A stretch of DNA of 55,131 nucleotides from positions 1-55,131 of the forward strand of contig NZ_JAAXLA010000045.1 of assembly GCF_012911935.1 (NCBI RefSeq), in the 5' to 3' direction. The position numbers and the translations under genes are program-made. The notes under the pieces were generated by a model. That model was given only the letters and a program-made list of their open reading frames with translations, ran no database searches and had not been told where the DNA came from. Positions 15,781-24,489 of this stretch are shown one piece after another. The number at the start of each line of letters is the position of its first letter. The first letter of the stretch is position 1. Origin of the DNA: Pseudonocardia acidicola (lineage in GTDB: Bacteria > Actinomycetota > Actinomycetes > Mycobacteriales > Pseudonocardiaceae).

Positions 15781-16091
15781 TCGATGACGGTCCCGTGCAG
15801 CGCCTCGTCGAGCTCCACGTAGGTCGCCCATTCCTCGAGCAGCCTCACAAACTCGGGGGTCTTTCCCTCCGCCCGGTATTGCTCGATATCGGTCACCTCG
15901 ATCACTTCCAGATAGCTGACCGAGGGCGCGCCCTGCTCGTCGAGGGCGCCCTCGATCCGCGTCACGTCATAGCTGAGGATGGCCGGGCTATTGCGCGCCA
16001 CCGGGTAGTCGGTCCGGCGGATCCACGCCTCGTAGTCGGCCGGATCCACGCCGGGGCGCAGCTTGTTCAGGAAGAAGACGCGGTAGGTCAC
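15777..16091 (-). CDS. RedY/HapK-like dimeric alpha-beta barrel protein
   Basis: 104 residues: VFFLNKLRPGVDPADYEAWI opens a ferredoxin-like (EthD/ABM-type) barrel, with YLEVIEVTDIEQYR in the middle and a short acidic tail. It matches the group annotated as REDY-like protein HapK, small proteins near oxidoreductases in actinobacteria whose activity is not well defined; they may be cofactor-less monooxygenases or chaperone intermediates. The GTG start has GAGGAA seven bases upstream. Four-base overlap with the downstream Nudix gene and 52 bases after the LLM gene. Confidence 0.7.
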   Translation of the reverse strand: MTYRVFFLNKLRPGVDPADYEAWIRRTDYPVARNSPAILSYDVTRIEGALDEQGAPSVSYLEVIEVTDIEQYRAEGKTPEFVRLLEEWATYVELDEALHGTVIE

Positions 16092-16143
16092 GGTGTTCCT
16101 CGATTCCTCGGTCGTGCTGAGGTGCGGTGGGGGTGGGGTGCGG

Positions 16144-17145
16144 TCAGAGCCGGGTGAGCACCTCGCGCGCGGTCAGGGTGGCGATGCGGTGGGCGTCGGC
16201 GGCAGGGAAGAGCCACAGCCCGATCGAGTCGGAGCCGGCGTCGAGGAGCCTGCGCAGCTTCTCCGCGCACTCGTCCGGCGCACCGGCGACGGCGAGATCC
16301 TCGACCCACGAGTCGGGCATGTTCTTCGCGACGTGCTCGACGCCGCCCTCCGCGAGCAAGTCAGCCAGCTCGTCGCGGATGCCGTAGACCTGCGACAGCG
16401 CGTTGTCCGGCATCGCAGCCAGATAGAACGCGATGGACTCACGGACGGCGTCCTTGGCCACGGCAGGGTTGGCGTCGACGGAGAACAGCGCGTAAGTCAC
16501 CAGGCGGTGTGGACGCGTCCGCCCTCCGACGCGGGCCCCGGCGTCGACCTGCTCGCGAGCCCACCGCACGTAGGCGGGGCTGGAGAGCGTGGAGAGCACG
16601 GTGCCGTCCGCGATCTCCCCCGACAGGCGCAGCCCCCGCTCGTTGACCACACCGGTGTAGAGCGGCACCCGGGTCGCGGGCGCGTGGGTGAGCACGATCT
16701 TGTCGAAGTGGAAGTGCTCGGACTCGGTGAGCTCCTCACCGTCGAGCAGCCGGCGCACCGCGGTCACGCATTGGCGCAGCGCTGAGAGCGGCTTCGGGGG
16801 CATCAGCCCCATCTGGTCCAGCCAGGCAGGGACGCCGTGCCCGATCCCGCCGTAGATCCGCCCCGGGAACTGCACGTCGAGCGTTGCGAGCTCCATCGCC
16901 AGCACCGCCGGGTGCCGGGTCGCGGCGGAGACGATGCCCAGCCCGAGGGGAAGTCGGTCAGTCGCGGCGAGGGCCGCCGCAGATCCGGCGATGCCTCCGG
17001 AGAAGAAGCAGTCCTCGGAGAACCAGAGCTCGCCGAAACCCAGCTCCTCGGCCAACCGGGCCATAGGCACGATGTCCCTGGGCGGCATGTGACTGCCCAG
17101 GACCAGCCCGACCGGTGAGACCGACGAGGTCACGGGCGGCGTCAC
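16144..17145 (-). CDS. LLM-class flavin-dependent oxidoreductase
   Basis: 333-residue luciferase-like TIM barrel: LAEELGFGELWFSEDCFF near the N-terminus, LPLGLGIVSAATRHPAVLAM, ELATLDVQFPGRIYGGIGHG and the FMN/F420-binding C-terminal block (DSIGLWLFPAAD). Members use FMNH2 or F420; the substrate is not predictable. The GTG at 17145 overlaps the stop of a 15-codon leader peptide with an excellent ribosome binding site, which is why this start is preferred: translation would be coupled. First structural gene of a leftward operon with the RedY-like and Nudix genes, divergent from the hydantoinase-like cluster. Confidence 0.88.
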   Translation of the reverse strand: MTPPVTSSVSPVGLVLGSHMPPRDIVPMARLAEELGFGELWFSEDCFFSGGIAGSAAALAATDRLPLGLGIVSAATRHPAVLAMELATLDVQFPGRIYGGIGHGVPAWLDQMGLMPPKPLSALRQCVTAVRRLLDGEELTESEHFHFDKIVLTHAPATRVPLYTGVVNERGLRLSGEIADGTVLSTLSSPAYVRWAREQVDAGARVGGRTRPHRLVTYALFSVDANPAVAKDAVRESIAFYLAAMPDNALSQVYGIRDELADLLAEGGVEHVAKNMPDSWVEDLAVAGAPDECAEKLRRLLDAGSDSIGLWLFPAADAHRIATLTAREVLTRL

Positions 17146-17189
17146 GAGGACACCACCGCGGCTCGTCGGCTCCTACAGGATGCGCACAT
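17142..17189 (-). CDS. 15-residue cysteine-containing leader peptide
   Basis: ATG preceded by a near-perfect AAGGAGG (four bases away) opens a 15-codon frame, MCASCRSRRAAVVSS, whose TGA overlaps the GTG of the LLM oxidoreductase (GTGA). Cysteine- and arginine-containing upstream peptides are known in actinobacteria as cysteine-responsive attenuators ahead of sulfur-metabolism genes. The strong ribosome binding site belongs to this mini-gene, not to the oxidoreductase, so expression of the latter should depend on termination here. Too short for ordinary gene finding; no proof of translation. Confidence 0.6.
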   Translation of the reverse strand: MCASCRSRRAAVVSS

Positions 17190-17525
17190 GGATCCTCCTT
17201 CGAGGCAGCGCCGCCGCGGGTGCGAACCGGCTCCGCTGTGGGGCTGAACCTAGGGAGACGCCACCGCGAAGTCTCTGGCGGAATCGCCGAGATCCGCGGC
17301 CATGTTGTGCGAAGCGCCGAACACGCGATCGGCGAGCGTTCCGCAGGTACAGACCTCTGCCTCTTCGGGCCGGCGCAGCGCCAGCTACTGGAAAGTCTGC
17401 ACAGTTCTTCCCGCTTCTTCGGGCGATGAGCACAGGCCTCGCCCGTTGTCTCGCCCTTAGTCTCACAGTCGAGTCGCCCGGTCCGGGCGCCGCACCTGAC
17501 CTTGAGGATCGGCAACGGAGAGGCC
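17190..17525. other. divergent promoter region between the LLM operon and the HyuA cluster
   Basis: 335 bases with no credible coding sequence on either strand. It must hold both the leftward promoter for the leader peptide operon and the rightward promoter for the first HyuA-like gene. I see no consensus pair I would trust; no clear repeat or operator stands out. Confidence 0.4.
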
Positions 17526-19070
17526 ATGCGCATCGGAATTGACGTGGGCGGGACGAACACCGACGCCGTACTGCTCGATGGTTCTACCGTGCTGGCCGAG
17601 ACCAAGGTGGCCACGACCGAGGATGTCACCTCAGGCATCGCGGCCGCCCTCGCCGCGCTGCATGCCGCCACGGCCCACGACCCCGGCGCGGTGCAGGGGG
17701 TCATGATCGGCACGACGCACTTCATCAACGCGATCGTCCAGGGGCGCGACCTCGCACCCACGGCAGCGATCAGGCTGGGCCTGCCCGCGACGGAGGCCCT
17801 CCCGCCGATGTCGGGCTGGCCCGCCCGGCTGGTGACCGCGATCAACGGCCGCAGCTACCTCTGTCATGGCGGGCACGAGATCGACGGCCGGTCGATCGCG
17901 CCGGTGCGACGCGACGAGCTGGAACGGGCCGCCGAGGACATCCACGCCCACGGCGTGCACTGCGTCGCGATCTCGTCAGTCTACTCCCCGATCAACGCAG
18001 ACTGCGAACTCGAGGCGGCCGAGATCCTGCGCGAACTGCTGCCGGACACCTCGATCAGCCTCTCGCACCAGATCGGTCGGATGGGCCTGCTGGAGCGCGA
18101 GAACGCGACGATCATCAACGCCTGCCTCAGCGAACTCGCCTCACACATCTGCCACGGCCTCGGCCAAGCCGTGAGCGCCGCCGGCATCGACGCGCCGCTG
18201 TTCCTCAGCCAGAACGACGGCACCCTGATGGACGTCGACCACGCGCGCCATTACCCCGTGGCCACCTTTGCCTCCGGCCCGACCAACTCGATGCGCGGCG
18301 CGGCCTTCCTCTCCGGACTGCGCGACTGCGCCGTCGTCGACGTCGGCGGGACCACGTCCGACGTGGGGATGTTGCGCCACGGGTTTCCCCACGAGGCCAG
18401 CACCGAGATCAGCGTCGGCGGAATCCGCACGAACTTCCGGATGCCCGACGTGCTGTCCGTGGGCCTCGGCGGCGGCAGCCGGGTGCGCGAGGATCCGCTC
18501 TCCATCGGGCCCGACAGTGTCGGCTACCGCCTCACCCAGGAGGCCCTCGTGTTCGGAGGCCGCACGCTGACCTGCACCGATATCGCCGCCGCCGCCGGCA
18601 TCGCGGACATCGGCGACCGCGGCCTCGTGCGCCACCTCGAGCGCTCGTTCGTCGATGCGGTGCGCGCACGGATCGCCGAGGAGATCGGCGCGGCCGTCGA
18701 CCGGGTGCGTCCGAGCGCGGAGCACCTCCCCATCGTCGCGGTGGGCGGCGGCAGCATCCTCGTGCCGGACGAGCTCCCCGGCGTCGGCCTCGTCCACCGG
18801 CCGGCCCACCACGCGACCGCGAATGCCATCGGCGCGGCCATCGCCCAGGTCGGGGGCGAGGTGGACAAGATGTACTCGGTGGCGCCCGGAGAGCGAGACC
18901 GACTGCTCGACGAGGCCAAGCAGGAGGCCGTGGACAAGGCCGTCGCAGCCGGTGCCAAGCCCGACTCGGTGCAGATCGTCGACGTCGATGAGATCCCGTT
19001 GGCGTACCTGCCCGGCAATGCGACCCGGATCCGCGTCAAAGCGGTCGGTGACCTGGTGTTGTCCGGCTGA
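17526..19070 (+). CDS. hydantoinase/oxoprolinase-family protein (HyuA-like), copy 1
   Basis: 514-residue ASKHA-fold ATPase-type protein. Phosphate-binding loops are canonical: MRIGIDVGGTNTDAV at the N-terminus and VVDVGGTTSDVGM near residue 272; the family motif HQIGRMGLLERENATIINAC is present, as is the C-terminal IVAVGGGSILVPD adenosine region. HyuA/oxoprolinase proteins use ATP to open cyclic amides such as 5-oxoproline, hydantoins or caprolactam, normally with a HyuB partner; no HyuB is here, and a DUF917 gene follows 62 bases later instead. The start ATG 17526 is chosen over 17502 by the GGAGAGG five bases upstream. Confidence 0.85.
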   Translation: MRIGIDVGGTNTDAVLLDGSTVLAETKVATTEDVTSGIAAALAALHAATAHDPGAVQGVMIGTTHFINAIVQGRDLAPTAAIRLGLPATEALPPMSGWPARLVTAINGRSYLCHGGHEIDGRSIAPVRRDELERAAEDIHAHGVHCVAISSVYSPINADCELEAAEILRELLPDTSISLSHQIGRMGLLERENATIINACLSELASHICHGLGQAVSAAGIDAPLFLSQNDGTLMDVDHARHYPVATFASGPTNSMRGAAFLSGLRDCAVVDVGGTTSDVGMLRHGFPHEASTEISVGGIRTNFRMPDVLSVGLGGGSRVREDPLSIGPDSVGYRLTQEALVFGGRTLTCTDIAAAAGIADIGDRGLVRHLERSFVDAVRARIAEEIGAAVDRVRPSAEHLPIVAVGGGSILVPDELPGVGLVHRPAHHATANAIGAAIAQVGGEVDKMYSVAPGERDRLLDEAKQEAVDKAVAAGAKPDSVQIVDVDEIPLAYLPGNATRIRVKAVGDLVLSG

Positions 19071-19132
19071 TCCCTGGCGGCGCTGATCCGCCGCCGACGC
19101 CGCATCCCCTCTGCCCCGACACGGAGACACCG

Positions 19133-20233
19133 ATGGCCCAGACCCTGCAGCTCGACGACCTCCCCGACCTCGCGCGCGGCGCCGCGCTGCTCGGCACGGG
19201 AGGCGGTGGCGATCCCTACATCGGGCTCCTGCTCGTCTCCGCCGAGCTCGAGCGCGGCCGCACCATCACGCTGATCGACCCGGCGGAGGTCGACGACGAC
19301 GCACTGGTGGTGGCCAGCGCCTTCATGGGCGCCCCCACAGTCGTGATCGAGAAGATCCCCAGCGGCGACGAGCCGGTGGTGGCGCTGCGCCGCCTCGAAC
19401 AGCACCTCGGTCGCTCCGCCGACGCCATCATCCCGATGGAGTGCGGCGGCCTGAATTCGATGGTGCCGCTGCTCGTGGCCGCTCGCACCGGGCTGCCCAT
19501 CGTCGACGGTGATGGCATGGGCCGCGCGTTCCCCGAGCTGCAGATGGAGACGTTCGGCGTCTACGGGGTCTCGGGCTCGCCCATCGCGATCTGCAACGAG
19601 CGCAAGCACGTCACCGTGATCGACACCGGCCCGGACAACCACAGCATGGAGTGGTACGCCCGCGGAGTCACCATCCGCATGGGAGGGGTGTCCTACATCG
19701 CCGAGTACCCGATGACCGGTACCCAGGTCAAGGCCACTGCGATCCCCCGCACCATGACTCTGGCGCTGCGATTGGGCCGCGTGATCCGCGAAGCCCGGGA
19801 GCAGCACCGCGATCCCTTTCAGGCGTTGATCGAGTGCTTGTCCGACACCATCTACCAGCACGGGCGCATCCTGCTGGAGGGCAAGGTCGTGGATGTCGAA
19901 CGGCGCAGCGCGGACGGCTTCGTCCGGGGTACCGCGCGCATCTCCACCTTCGACGGTTCCCGGACCGTCGAGTTGACGTTCCAGAACGAGCACCTGATGG
20001 CCCGCGACGGGGACCGGCTCCTGGCCCTCGTGCCCGACCTGATCTCGGTACTGGACGCCGAGTCCGCCGCGCCGATCACCACCGAGGCGCTGCGGTACGG
20101 CCAGCGCGTGCGGCTCTTCGCCATCTCCACGCCGCCGATCATGCGCACCCCCGAGGCGCTGGAGATCTTCGGGCCGAGCGCCTTCGGAATCGACGAAGAC
20201 TGGATCCCCGTCGAGGAACTGGCCGCCGGATGA
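19133..20233 (+). CDS. DUF917 / S-methyl-thiohydantoin desulfurase-like protein, copy 1
   Basis: 366 residues with the signature DUF917 blocks: AALLGTGGGGDPYIGLLL near the N-terminus, IIPMECGGLNSMVPLL, PIVDGDGMGRAFPELQMETF, and a C-terminal domain ending ALRYGQRVRLFAI. The family was renamed, as I recall, after an S-methyl-thiohydantoin desulfurase; it is usually encoded next to HyuA-like proteins, as here. It probably acts on the same ring compound as copy 1 of HyuA, either as a hydrolase or as the partner subunit. ATG with CGGAGA seven bases upstream. Paired with 17526-19070 in one operon. Confidence 0.8.
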   Translation: MAQTLQLDDLPDLARGAALLGTGGGGDPYIGLLLVSAELERGRTITLIDPAEVDDDALVVASAFMGAPTVVIEKIPSGDEPVVALRRLEQHLGRSADAIIPMECGGLNSMVPLLVAARTGLPIVDGDGMGRAFPELQMETFGVYGVSGSPIAICNERKHVTVIDTGPDNHSMEWYARGVTIRMGGVSYIAEYPMTGTQVKATAIPRTMTLALRLGRVIREAREQHRDPFQALIECLSDTIYQHGRILLEGKVVDVERRSADGFVRGTARISTFDGSRTVELTFQNEHLMARDGDRLLALVPDLISVLDAESAAPITTEALRYGQRVRLFAISTPPIMRTPEALEIFGPSAFGIDEDWIPVEELAAG

Positions 20234-20291
20234 CCCGGCGATGCTCGCCGAGCGCGGCCGCTCGCCCCGCGGCGATCCCTGCGCGCACGCC

Positions 20292-21779
20292 TCAGATGAG
20301 GGCCCGGGCCCGGCAGGCCAGCTGGAGCAAGAGCCAGTCGTCCGGGTTGTCCGGGTCCACGTCCAGCTCGGCGAAGATCCGCTCGACCCGGTAGGCCACA
20401 GAGTTGCGGTGTAGGTGCAGCTCAATGGCGGCACGGGAGAGGGAACCGTGGTTGTCGAGGTAGGCCTGCAACGTCCGGATCGCCGCCGCGGCCTTGCTAC
20501 GGCCCATCTTGTCCAACGGCGCGAGCACCGTGTCGACGGCGGTGCGCGCGGTCTGCGAGGCATACCACTCGACGAGGGTCCGGCGCAGACCCAGGCCGTC
20601 GAAGGCCGTCGCGGTGTTGGCCCGTCCCCGCGCCCGCACCGCGCCGGCCGCCGCCCTGGCCTCGGCCGCCGAGCTGATCAGGCCGGTCGGGCCGCCGTGG
20701 GCCGACCCCACACCGCAGTACAGCTCCACATCGGGAAACGCGGCGATGGCCGCGTCGAGCGCCCGCTGCACAACCCGGGTTGCGTCGGCCGCCGCGGCCG
20801 ACCCGGGATCGCTGCGCGACATCTGGATCAGCAGCAGCCCTCGCTCGGCGCGGGCGAGGTGCCAGGTGCCGCTGCTGCGGACCACGCCCAGCGTCACCCG
20901 GCCGAGTTCCTCGCGCCTGGCGTACGCCGCTACCTCGTCGCTGTCCGGCAGCTTCTCATCGTTCAATTCGATGCGCGTTACGAGGTGCCAACCGTCGATG
21001 GGCAACCCCAGCGAGCGCGCCCGCCGCAGCAGCTCCGAACGCCCGCGCGCGGAGCTGTCCAGCAGCTCGGCGAGCAGCTCGGCGCGCGAACGCACCGGCA
21101 GTTCCTGAGCACGGCGCTCGGCCAGGGCCGCCAGCCCGAGGGAGTTGGCCAGCAGCCTGCCGATCAGCGCCAGCTCGGGCCGGGCGTGCGCCGCCCCGTT
21201 GCGGATCAGGACCCACCGCTGGGTGTCGTTGCTCAAGCCGACCGGGAATGCGAGCTCCCCCTCGGGTCGGTCGGAAAGGACAATCTCCGCATCGGCAATT
21301 TCGGCGATCTCGGAAACCAATGTCTCCGGCTCGGAATCACGATCGGTCGTCAGTCGCTGGACCGCGACGACGGTGCGCCGCAGGGCCAGCTCGGCCGAGC
21401 CGCGCAACGCCATGTCAAGCCCGCACACCAGATCGGCGATGTTGATCGGATCGACGTTGCGCAAGATCGCTATTCCGAATCGCTCGGCCGTCGCCGCAGA
21501 CGTGGAGGTCGGGCGCGGGGCCGTGGGGTCGGCCAGCACCAACGCGGCCACCCCTCGGGTGGCCGCCAGCCGCAGCGCGACGTCGAACCGGTAGGAGTCG
21601 ACCGCCTCGTTGACGTGGGTACTCAGTACCGCGATCGCAGCCGCCGGGCAGGCCTGCAGATCGAGCAGGTTCTCCGCGACGAAGACCCGCTCCACAGCCG
21701 TGGCTCCTGGCTTGCCGCCGAGACACTCCAGGCGCAACCCGGGGGTCCGCAGCACCTCGTCGAGCTGTGGCACGCTCAT
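20292..21779 (-). CDS. PucR-family transcriptional regulator
   Basis: 495 residues: N-terminal PucR sensory domain (PQLDEVLRTPGLRLECLGGK... VLADPTAPRP), a GGDEF-like middle part, and the diagnostic C-terminal HTH_30 helix-turn-helix (LQAYLDNHGSLSRAAIELHL, HRNSVAYRVERI). PucR regulators control purine, allantoin and related nitrogen-heterocycle catabolism. It sits between the two HyuA-DUF917 pairs, convergent with the first and divergent from the second, making it the obvious local regulator. Start uncertain: tandem ATGs at 21782 and 21779, with a GTG at 21773 best spaced from the GAAAGG motif. Effector unknown. Confidence 0.9.
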   Translation of the reverse strand: MSVPQLDEVLRTPGLRLECLGGKPGATAVERVFVAENLLDLQACPAAAIAVLSTHVNEAVDSYRFDVALRLAATRGVAALVLADPTAPRPTSTSAATAERFGIAILRNVDPINIADLVCGLDMALRGSAELALRRTVVAVQRLTTDRDSEPETLVSEIAEIADAEIVLSDRPEGELAFPVGLSNDTQRWVLIRNGAAHARPELALIGRLLANSLGLAALAERRAQELPVRSRAELLAELLDSSARGRSELLRRARSLGLPIDGWHLVTRIELNDEKLPDSDEVAAYARREELGRVTLGVVRSSGTWHLARAERGLLLIQMSRSDPGSAAAADATRVVQRALDAAIAAFPDVELYCGVGSAHGGPTGLISSAAEARAAAGAVRARGRANTATAFDGLGLRRTLVEWYASQTARTAVDTVLAPLDKMGRSKAAAAIRTLQAYLDNHGSLSRAAIELHLHRNSVAYRVERIFAELDVDPDNPDDWLLLQLACRARALI

Positions 21780-21791
21780 CATCCTTTCGGC

Positions 21792-21860
21792 AAGAATGCC
21801 AATAGACTGGCGATTTTCGTGCAGGAAGTACAGGCTCGCGGGAAAACAAGGTGTTACGTT
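21792..21860 (+). promoter_or_regulatory. divergent PucR / second HyuA-DUF917 operon control region
   Basis: The 85 bases between the PucR and DUF917 starts are AT-richer than the surroundings. TACGTT (21855-21860) ends six bases before the DUF917 GTG, consistent with a leaderless start. An imperfect palindrome TGCCAATAGACTGGCG (from about 21797) is a candidate operator. No strong -35 is visible. Confidence 0.4.
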
Positions 21861-21866
21861 CCGCCG

Positions 21867-22940
21867 GTGCGCCTGGACGCAGACAACATCGAGGACTTCG
21901 CACTCGGCTGCGCGATCCTCAGCGCCGGCGGGGGCGGCGACACCGCGATCGGGCTGGCGATGGCCCGCCACGCGATCGAGTCCCACGGCCCTGTCGACGT
22001 CGTTGCCGTGGCGGACCTCGGCCCGGACGCGCTCGTGATGCCTTGCGGGCTCATCGGCTCACCGACGGTGGCTCAGGAGCGGATCTGGAGCGGCGTGGAA
22101 GGCGGCCGGCTCGCGAGCGCAGTGGCCCGACTGCACGGCGCCCCTGTCGACGTCCTGATGTGCTACGAGATCGCGGGGGCGAACGGGCTTCTGCCGGTCC
22201 TCTGGGCGGCCCGCCTGGGCACCCCGCTGCTCGACGCGGATGGGATGGGCCGAGCGTTTCCGGAGATGCAGCAGCAGACAATGCACGTGGCAGGCGTCGC
22301 GGCGAGCCCGGTGGTGCTCACCGACGGTCGCGACAACGACATCGTCCTGCACGCCGCAGACAACCCGGCCGCCGAGCGGTTGGCCCGCAGCTGCACCGCC
22401 GCACTGGGCGGCACCTGCGCCGGCGCCCTCTACGTCATGCCCGGCCGGGTGGCCCAGGCCGCAGCCATCACCGGCTCGGTGTCCAGGGCCGTCGCGATGG
22501 GCCGGGCGATGCGCGCCCGTCGGAGCGGATGGCCCGCCGCGCTGGCCGAGGAGGCGGGCGGGCGGGTGCTCATCGAGGGCCGGATCGTCGAGCTCGAGTG
22601 GACCGGCGGGGCGGGGTTCGCCCGCGGGCACGCAGTGGTAGACGGAACGCTCGGGCGCGAGCTCAGACGGCTCCGGCTGGAGCTGCAGAACGAGGTGCTC
22701 ATCGCGCTCGAAGACGGGGAGGTCATCGCCACCGTCCCCGACATCATCGCCGTCCTCGGGCTGGTCAACGGCTCTCCCATCGGCACCGAACGACTGCAGT
22801 ACGGCCAGCGGGTGGGCGTCGTGACCCTGCCCGCACCCGAGGTGTGGCGCTCGGCGGAGGGACTGGCCGTGGTCGGCCCTCGCTCGTTCGGCTACGACCT
22901 GGACTACGGCGGACCGGGGAGTGCCCATGCCGGCCCATGA
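21867..22940 (+). CDS. DUF917 / S-methyl-thiohydantoin desulfurase-like protein, copy 2
   Basis: 357 residues, divergent paralogue of the 19133 gene: SAGGGGDTAIGLAM, MCYEIAGANGLLPVLWAARL, PLLDADGMGRAFPEMQQQTM and the C-terminal LQYGQRVGVVTLPAPEV. Here the CGGLN of copy 1 is IAGAN, so substrate or metal site may differ. GTG 21867 is preferred: similarity starts immediately after it and a -10 lies six bases upstream. First gene of a tightly packed five-gene operon (DUF917-HyuA-molybdenum hydroxylase L, M, S) that runs to 28173 with overlapping starts and stops. Confidence 0.8.
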   Translation: MRLDADNIEDFALGCAILSAGGGGDTAIGLAMARHAIESHGPVDVVAVADLGPDALVMPCGLIGSPTVAQERIWSGVEGGRLASAVARLHGAPVDVLMCYEIAGANGLLPVLWAARLGTPLLDADGMGRAFPEMQQQTMHVAGVAASPVVLTDGRDNDIVLHAADNPAAERLARSCTAALGGTCAGALYVMPGRVAQAAAITGSVSRAVAMGRAMRARRSGWPAALAEEAGGRVLIEGRIVELEWTGGAGFARGHAVVDGTLGRELRRLRLELQNEVLIALEDGEVIATVPDIIAVLGLVNGSPIGTERLQYGQRVGVVTLPAPEVWRSAEGLAVVGPRSFGYDLDYGGPGSAHAGP

Positions 22941-24489
22941 AAGCCTGCGCATGGGCATCGATGTGGGCAGCACCAACACCGATGCCGTGGTGATCGACAG
23001 CAGCGGCATGGTGGTGGCCCAGATCAAGGTGCCCGGTTCGGCCGACCTCAGCGAGTGCATCGAGACCGCGGTCGCCGCACTCCTGGCGTCGCCCGCCGTG
23101 GATCCCGCGCGGGTCGGCGCGGTCACCCTGGGGGCAGCGCGTACCACCGACGCGATCCGCACCCGAGCCGGCCTGCGCCGGGTCGCCGTGCTGCGCATCG
23201 GGGCCCCGCTGACCTCTGCCTTACCGCCGCTGGTCACCTGGCCTCGGGAGCTGAGGGAAGCGGTGGGGGTGGACACCGCGATCGTCGCAGGCGGGTGCGA
23301 GTTCGACGGGATCCGGATCGCGCCGCTCGACGAGAGCGCCGTCGCCGCGTTCGCCCGTGAGATCGCCTCGCACGCGCAGGCAGTCGCGATCACCGCCGTC
23401 TTCTCCCCTGTCGACCCCACCGACGAGCTACGGGCTGCGGCCATCGTGCGGGCCGAGCTGGGCGAGATCCCGATCTCGACCAGCCACGAGATCGGCTCGA
23501 TGGGGCTGCTCGAGCGGGAGAACGCCACGGTCCTCAATGCGGCGCTCTCCGGGAGCGTCGCGGCCGGCGCGGCAGCGCTGCAGGCCGCCGTGCACCGCCA
23601 CGGCATGGACGCCGAGTGCTACCTCGCGCAGAACGACGGCACCCAGATGGCCCTGGCCTACTCCACGCAATTCCCGGTGCTGCTGATCGGCAGCGGCCCC
23701 GCCACCAGCATGCGCGGGGGCGCGCACAGCAGCGGGGTCACCGACGCGGTCGTCGCCGACATCGGCGGCTCCCGGACCACGGTCAGCCGGCTCGTCAACG
23801 GCTTCCCGTGGGAGTCGCTCACCCCGTACACGGTCAGCGGGGTGGTCACGAACTTTCGGCTGCCGGACGTGATCGGAGTCCCGGTCGGGGGCGGGCCGGT
23901 TCGGCAGGCCCTCTGCTGCGGCGGGTCCGAACCCACCCTCACCGACGCAGCCGTGGCGGCCGGGCGCACGACATTCGGCACCCGGGCGGTACCCCAGCAG
24001 TGGCACGCCTCACTTGCCGACCGCCTGGCCGAGGCCGACCGGATGATCGCCGAGGCCGTCGATCGTGTCGCGCTCGGCGCCCACGACCTGCCCCTGGTCG
24101 TCGTGGGCGGTGCGGGCGGGATCGCCCCCGACCGGATGCCGGGAATCGCCGAGGTCATCCGGCCGCCGCACTTCGAGGTGGCCAACGCGCTCGGCGCCGC
24201 CATCGCACCGGTCGGCGGCTCCGCCGAGCGGATCTGCGCAGGCCGCCCCGACCTGCTCCGCGCGGCCGTCGACGAGCTCACCACCGAGGCCTTCAGTCGC
24301 GCGATCCAGGCCGGCGCCGATCCTGACCGGCTGCAGGTCACCGGGATCGAGGAGGTCCCGCTGGCCTACCTGCGAGACCCGGCCGTGCGGATCAGGGTCC
24401 GCGCCACCGGGCCCCCGATGACCATGCCCGCGGCCGACACCCCCACGTCCCCGAACTCCCCCCAACCCGAACGGAGGCACCCGGGATGA
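22927..24489 (+). CDS. hydantoinase/oxoprolinase-family protein (HyuA-like), copy 2
   Basis: 520 residues, paralogue of the 17526 gene. The first phosphate loop is intact (MGIDVGSTNTDAVVID) and so is HEIGSMGLLERENATVLNAA, but the second loop, VVDVGGTTSDVG in copy 1, reads VADIGGSRTTVS (residues about 276-287): the Asp after the Ser/Thr is replaced. ATP use may be lost or altered. ATG 22927 has GGGGAG seven bases upstream; a GTG six bases earlier is less likely. It overlaps copy 2 of DUF917 by 14 bases and the next gene by four (ATGA). Confidence 0.82.
   Translation: MPAHESLRMGIDVGSTNTDAVVIDSSGMVVAQIKVPGSADLSECIETAVAALLASPAVDPARVGAVTLGAARTTDAIRTRAGLRRVAVLRIGAPLTSALPPLVTWPRELREAVGVDTAIVAGGCEFDGIRIAPLDESAVAAFAREIASHAQAVAITAVFSPVDPTDELRAAAIVRAELGEIPISTSHEIGSMGLLERENATVLNAALSGSVAAGAAALQAAVHRHGMDAECYLAQNDGTQMALAYSTQFPVLLIGSGPATSMRGGAHSSGVTDAVVADIGGSRTTVSRLVNGFPWESLTPYTVSGVVTNFRLPDVIGVPVGGGPVRQALCCGGSEPTLTDAAVAAGRTTFGTRAVPQQWHASLADRLAEADRMIAEAVDRVALGAHDLPLVVVGGAGGIAPDRMPGIAEVIRPPHFEVANALGAAIAPVGGSAERICAGRPDLLRAAVDELTTEAFSRAIQAGADPDRLQVTGIEEVPLAYLRDPAVRIRVRATGPPMTMPAADTPTSPNSPQPERRHPG

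Noticed and set aside
18524..20563. 679-codon minus-strand frame opposite HyuA and DUF917 copy 1
   Set aside because: Low-complexity Arg/Gly/His-rich shadow of the plus-strand genes with no motif.
20415..21866. N-terminal extension of DUF917 copy 2 over the PucR gene (841-codon frame)
   Set aside because: The first 484 codons are antisense to PucR; DUF917 similarity and a promoter both start at 21867.
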